Source of the DNA: Prevotella sp.
Lineage (GTDB): Bacteria; Bacteroidota; Bacteroidia; Bacteroidales; Bacteroidaceae
Length of the DNA stretch: 43,928 nt
Direction of reading: 5' to 3'
Assembly: GCA_017541365.1 (NCBI GenBank)
Contig: JAFXZF010000079.1
Coordinates: 1 to 43,928 of the forward strand
This document shows, in pieces, positions 42,401 through 43,928 of the stretch. A program made the translations under genes and the position numbers. The notes below the pieces were generated by a model. The model made no database searches. It was not told the origin of the DNA and saw nothing but the letters and a program-made list of their open reading frames with translations. The first letter of the stretch is position 1; each line of letters begins with the position of its first letter.

Positions 42401-43928
42401 GTTACGTTGCTGCCGCTTGCATACGGGCTGCTGCCGTCAACAGGTACGCTACCGCCGGTGTTTCCGTTACCTTCATAGGTTACGGTGTATGCTGCCGACA
42501 CTGTGTATGACGTATTCTGTGGAACAGTGTACCACTTGCCGTCAGTTGCCACCCATGACAATTTTCTTGTAGAGCCTGTAGTCGTAGTAGAAGCAAAGGT
42601 ATTAGATGTAATCATCGCATCTGCAGCCTTGCTTGCCGCTGTACCCGTAGATTTATCTGACACGAAATCAGACATGCTGCCATAGGTACTGCCGCCGCTC
42701 CATCTACGATATACCTTGGTTACACTTGCTCCAGTCGGAGGTGTCACTGTTAATGTTGCACCCGCAGCGATGGTTCCGCTTGCAGGTGATATCGTGGTGG
42801 CATTGATGGTATAGTTGGCATACAGCGTGGTATTGGCATCTATTGCTGTGCCAGCCACAGCCGGTGTGGTCCATGCCGCGTCGGTGTACCAGCCCTCGAA
42901 GGTGTAGCCCGTCTTTACGTTGCTTGGTGTAGGCAGGGGGTCAGGCAGTGTGGTCTGACCTGCACTGCTTGCTATAGCGTCAGCCATGGCGGTAGAGCCG
43001 TCAGCCACTGTATTTACATTATATGTTATGGTATATCCTGCTGCTGCCGTCCACTTGGCATAGAGGGTGGTGTCACGCGTGATGGTGAATGTGCCGGCAG
43101 GTGTGAAGTCGTCACCTGAGCCATCCGCCTTGTTGTTCCAACCGTCAAAGGTATAGCCCGTCTTCACAAGTGAACCCGTGTTACCCTTTATCGTCACGCT
43201 TGCACCACTTGAGTAGTTGGTCGCATCCGTAGGAGCAGTACCGCCAGTGTTGCCGTTACCGTTATAGGTTACGTTATAGGTGGTAGCACCGCCACCCGTT
43301 TCAAGCACGAAAACACCATATATATCGTTGTCGCTTGATAAAACGACAGAAACATTTCCTGTAAATGATCCAGTCCATTCATGCAGTGTCCATGCTTGCG
43401 ATGAAGTAGTCTTTGCTGTTCCACCTATAGATATAGAAGATGCCTTGCCAGCAGGATAACACAAGAATGATATCTTGGTAATCGTCTTTGAGCCTAATGC
43501 CAAGGTGTAAGTGGTACCTTTAGCAAACTTTATACCTGCAGCAAAAGCAGAGCCAGATCCTGTTCCCCATTTGCTTGACGTTAGAATATCGGAAATATTC
43601 GCAGATGCTGCACTGCTTTCAAATTTTCCATTGATTCCTGCAGTAGCGGAAAAAGAAACATCCGTTGTTGTGGAATATGTAGAGCCATTGTACTTGATAT
43701 ACTTTAATGTCAGGTTGCTGTGTGAAGATGCTTTCGTTAAAGCGCCATCAGAAGCAACTGCCTGGGCTCCAAGGATATAATACTTATCTCCTCCTGCATT
43801 TTCTTCCCACTGTGCGTATAGTGTCTCTGTACCATCGTATGTCCACTGGCTGCTGCCGTTGGTATATGAGGTACTTGCCACGAGTGTGCCGTTGGCATTG
43901 ATTATCTTGTTTCCCCCACTCGTTGCCG
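36493..43928 (-). CDS. giant InlB/Ig-repeat surface protein, C-terminal 2478 residues (start beyond right edge)
   Basis: The frame is open to the window end, so the true start is outside. I see eight InlB B-type (Listeria-Bacteroides) repeats, recognisable by GYTFEGWYTD-like cores and closing LYA[QKN][WYF]; the closing motifs lie near 43806, 43050, 42806, 42256, 41995, 41766, 41112 and 40276. A non-repeat beta-rich domain is at about 43270-43800. Two Ig-like domains with LSYQWKECAT and LTYQWYTCNS lie near 40500-40800 and 39010-39310. The C-terminal ~800 residues include GKWNTICLPFAVSENQVEQVFG, a segment I associate with Prevotella surface proteins, and the end is AYNMMGQEI with IIVDGKKYIR, a sorting-like tail. 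Likely an exported adhesin or cell-surface protein; binding partner unknown. Confidence 0.85.
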   Translation of the reverse strand, partial: ATSGGNKIINANGTLVASTSYTNGSSQWTYDGTETLYAQWEENAGGDKYYILGAQAVASDGALTKASSHSNLTLKYIKYNGSTYSTTTDVSFSATAGINGKFESSAASANISDILTSSKWGTGSGSAFAAGIKFAKGTTYTLALGSKTITKISFLCYPAGKASSISIGGTAKTTSSQAWTLHEWTGSFTGNVSVVLSSDNDIYGVFVLETGGGATTYNVTYNGNGNTGGTAPTDATNYSSGASVTIKGNTGSLVKTGYTFDGWNNKADGSGDDFTPAGTFTITRDTTLYAKWTAAAGYTITYNVNTVADGSTAMADAIASSAGQTTLPDPLPTPSNVKTGYTFEGWYTDAAWTTPAVAGTAIDANTTLYANYTINATTISPASGTIAAGATLTVTPPTGASVTKVYRRWSGGSTYGSMSDFVSDKSTGTAASKAADAMITSNTFASTTTTGSTRKLSWVATDGKWYTVPQNTSYTVSAAYTVTYEGNGNTGGSVPVDGSSPYASGSNVTVLGNTGSLVKTGYIFNGWNTDAGGNGTAYSAGGTISSIAVNTTLYAQWAPEVTTYTITLNGNGGSGGDASVTATLDEALPSFTAPIRSGYVLTGYYDASSDGNKIINADGTLVASTSYANSDSQWTGTSNITLYAQWTAVYTVTFDATTNSGTCGTASLTQTSSGASITLPAASKDGNTFNGWYTASSGGALIGTTGASYIPAANITLYAQFSAAVSTEKFHFLSKTASSGNIQTASELQITEDNYADDVTDGDVYYFNNNSSRDYKFGMKLGGNAEYLKIVLDTPLAIGDVITFVEGYGSTNQISFTTSTPRQTSPATSENTYTVTSTDGLAGESTIYVWRASGSTTYVKEITITTSGEAATYAVTYNMGGIADDIETLEDQTTLPDPLPTPTGVTDGYTFEGWYTDDAFTTPATAGVALAANATLYANYIIDTPTISQNGGEIYAGAALALNSDVPFTQVYATWTGADAAFSKATAVDNPGSYRTYNSTAIDTYNFTCADGAVGTRYFAYMISDGTFYSVPEVTEAFTVSNIITISAQPASATYVQNATPSAITVTASVTGSGGNAGTLSYQWKECATDDGEFTNVSAGSGGNTASYTPVTTATGTTYFKCVISSDNGAASVETDVVYVTVNAAAAFTVSFDKGVGSNTAVADITQASSGASITLPGVTLKDSNYTLDGWYLEGVKVGTASDSYVPSGNVTLTAKYNCKVRLEKGTGSGNVPTAVIKSTGAAVADGDFVLEGTTLTITASPADKFVGWSVGMTGSDNPRDYVVNEYKRFVANYVVPEYNTLYHTDFTETAWSGINGVNGGGTVTAGTSDTMTDPTVTAVAGSGVSYGWTSGTLTVAPNNYNSTNYIAIPVKGVNGELTITVANGTSKTQFKYNVVAGSATDAPGTPTSSTAAKPSTVTVKALAASNYVVYIGRQTGSYNKYTEITITTPRTKLAADSAQVRIMGTSVDVPVHITTNSPGTVSIKTDPTSSIATASYNAGSGVLTVSSVAVGTTSVVMQVAASGDYPARELEIPIKVEVPTITIKTQPSNIVCYQNDAADKTFTVVATVNTGNELTYQWYTCNSDGTGASAITGATSATYTLNTSQKATVGTAYYKCKVSSKDCDDVYTAVKSVTVNALTAGGTYNTNVYVGAPGNVVTYTGLASNTISTDTGSSYYSTNTATSGQIVITASAAGTGVITLDDGTIINVTVKKHTISLMWSADSKVYTNLTAEDINTVLTIDDGSHPENMPYLIRLYEDGTPYTGRIDYYIDDTSIAYFGAEGSGTSVFTKPAEESTKPTIRYGGSQGGCKFYAYIDASWSSDAESVKTAYDLRVQNGFSNAMPKGRAVEAQQQYTMYEPGTDNKLITITYGGYKYNGHKWNNKVDSWVQDSELNSLVKIDGFNYAVRNKDRDATDEYMHALHENDDNFGSAWYASGEGGTSREYQRIKPFRLPCRASYLMFTAHESGRLTAYVYQNGIIGRGGADNQIASGPRLGYWFDEEGWVQTPVATVVSKQTIKTENARDKRSYGGYSNMDEQLVGYWTNPDDAIVVKKLRSRYCKDANNLTDNLADYELDNVAHDATTYPDENPYYWGKTDFLTENNAKVVPTPERPIPHEGGHMIVNEGFVKYTLDVEAGKTYYFFGKMTKVGYAGMNFVRAASENRQTERVDLAANDVWTSMYGEGGTALKNNATTIYDEVTVPSNYRIGKWNTICLPFAVSENQVEQVFGKNTELALFNGLYHDVANHIYYIRYLRHVDQNILPGQPYLIYPTGRAVAERTNQENGGMAETGEDVATVGTTDKVIGSTIAGATRITFNNVIINKGVTAQNYGCDLDADGSTSYVFTATDQQKSIKKYDLYITPKTGELKRYMPTNPAATMTLNAYHAFIKANSEEIKQDAITFAFSEDDVIKSWEDALIDNVSPDDPETQPTGVEKGGISERNAKATFSGKAYNMMGQEIDSTSAKGMIIVDGKKYIR

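Noticed and set aside
43834..43881. GTG 43881 as the true start of the InlB-repeat gene
   Set aside because: The frame continues open upstream to the window end and the upstream codons match another copy of the same repeat (GGNKIINANG), so the gene is partial.

Overview
The window reads as chromosomal DNA of a Bacteroidales bacterium, most likely Prevotellaceae. The evidence is TAnnTTTG-type -7 promoter boxes (one with a TTTG box exactly 19 bp upstream), almost no Shine-Dalgarno sequences, a fimbrillin-type lipoprotein, giant surface proteins ending in a short GRxYDLQG...GxYIxxGKK-type tail, and the linkages topA-aroK-speA, sufB-C-D-S and rimP-nusA-infB. This assignment rests on family knowledge and gene order; no database was searched.

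Layout. 1-1062 (-): 5' part of a DsbD-like thiol:disulfide transporter, divergent from a TlpA-like thioredoxin (1149-1649). 1778-6541 (+): topA, aroK, speA. 6581-12431 (-): one operon read as lipoprotein, sufB, sufC, sufD, sufS, trmH-like RNA methyltransferase, from a strong promoter at 12459-12489. 12538-15452 (+): dus, argB, ECF sigma factor, and a small membrane protein that probably acts with the sigma factor. 15871-25833 (+): a fimbrillin-like lipoprotein followed by a 2975-residue secreted protein built from eight divergent copies of a module I do not recognise. 25967-28225: pnp. 28287-29825: secreted PL1-type pectate lyase. 30133-36157: rimP, nusA, infB and a histidine-kinase-like protein lacking its phospho-acceptor histidine. 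36266-43928 (-): a 60-residue acidic peptide and the C-terminal 2478 residues of a giant InlB/Ig-repeat surface protein that runs off the right edge.

The most unusual overall signal is a set of short, degenerate tandem-repeat families spread through the window. (i) A 9-bp family on the palindromic core CTATAG lies between or beside speA/trmH, sufC/sufD, argB/sigma, rimP and nusA/infB, and in frame inside dsbD. Two genes, sufC and trmH, take their stop codon from it. (ii) A 6-bp NNNAAC family lies in the topA leader, inside topA, at the pnp 3' end, in the fimbrillin N-terminus and after the kinase-like gene. (iii) A 7-bp TTTCAAC/TTGAAAA family is confined to gene ends and intergenic DNA; in front of pnp and rimP it places a TTTC exactly where the -33 box should be. 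(iv) A different 9-bp family is in frame in infB. Unit lengths of 6 and 9 keep reading frame and occur inside genes; length 7 does not and stays outside them.

The best candidates for new biology are the eight-module giant protein with its fimbrillin partner, these repeat families, an attenuator-like hairpin in the rimP-nusA-infB leader, and the His-less kinase. I saw no tRNA, rRNA, CRISPR array, insertion sequence or prophage.
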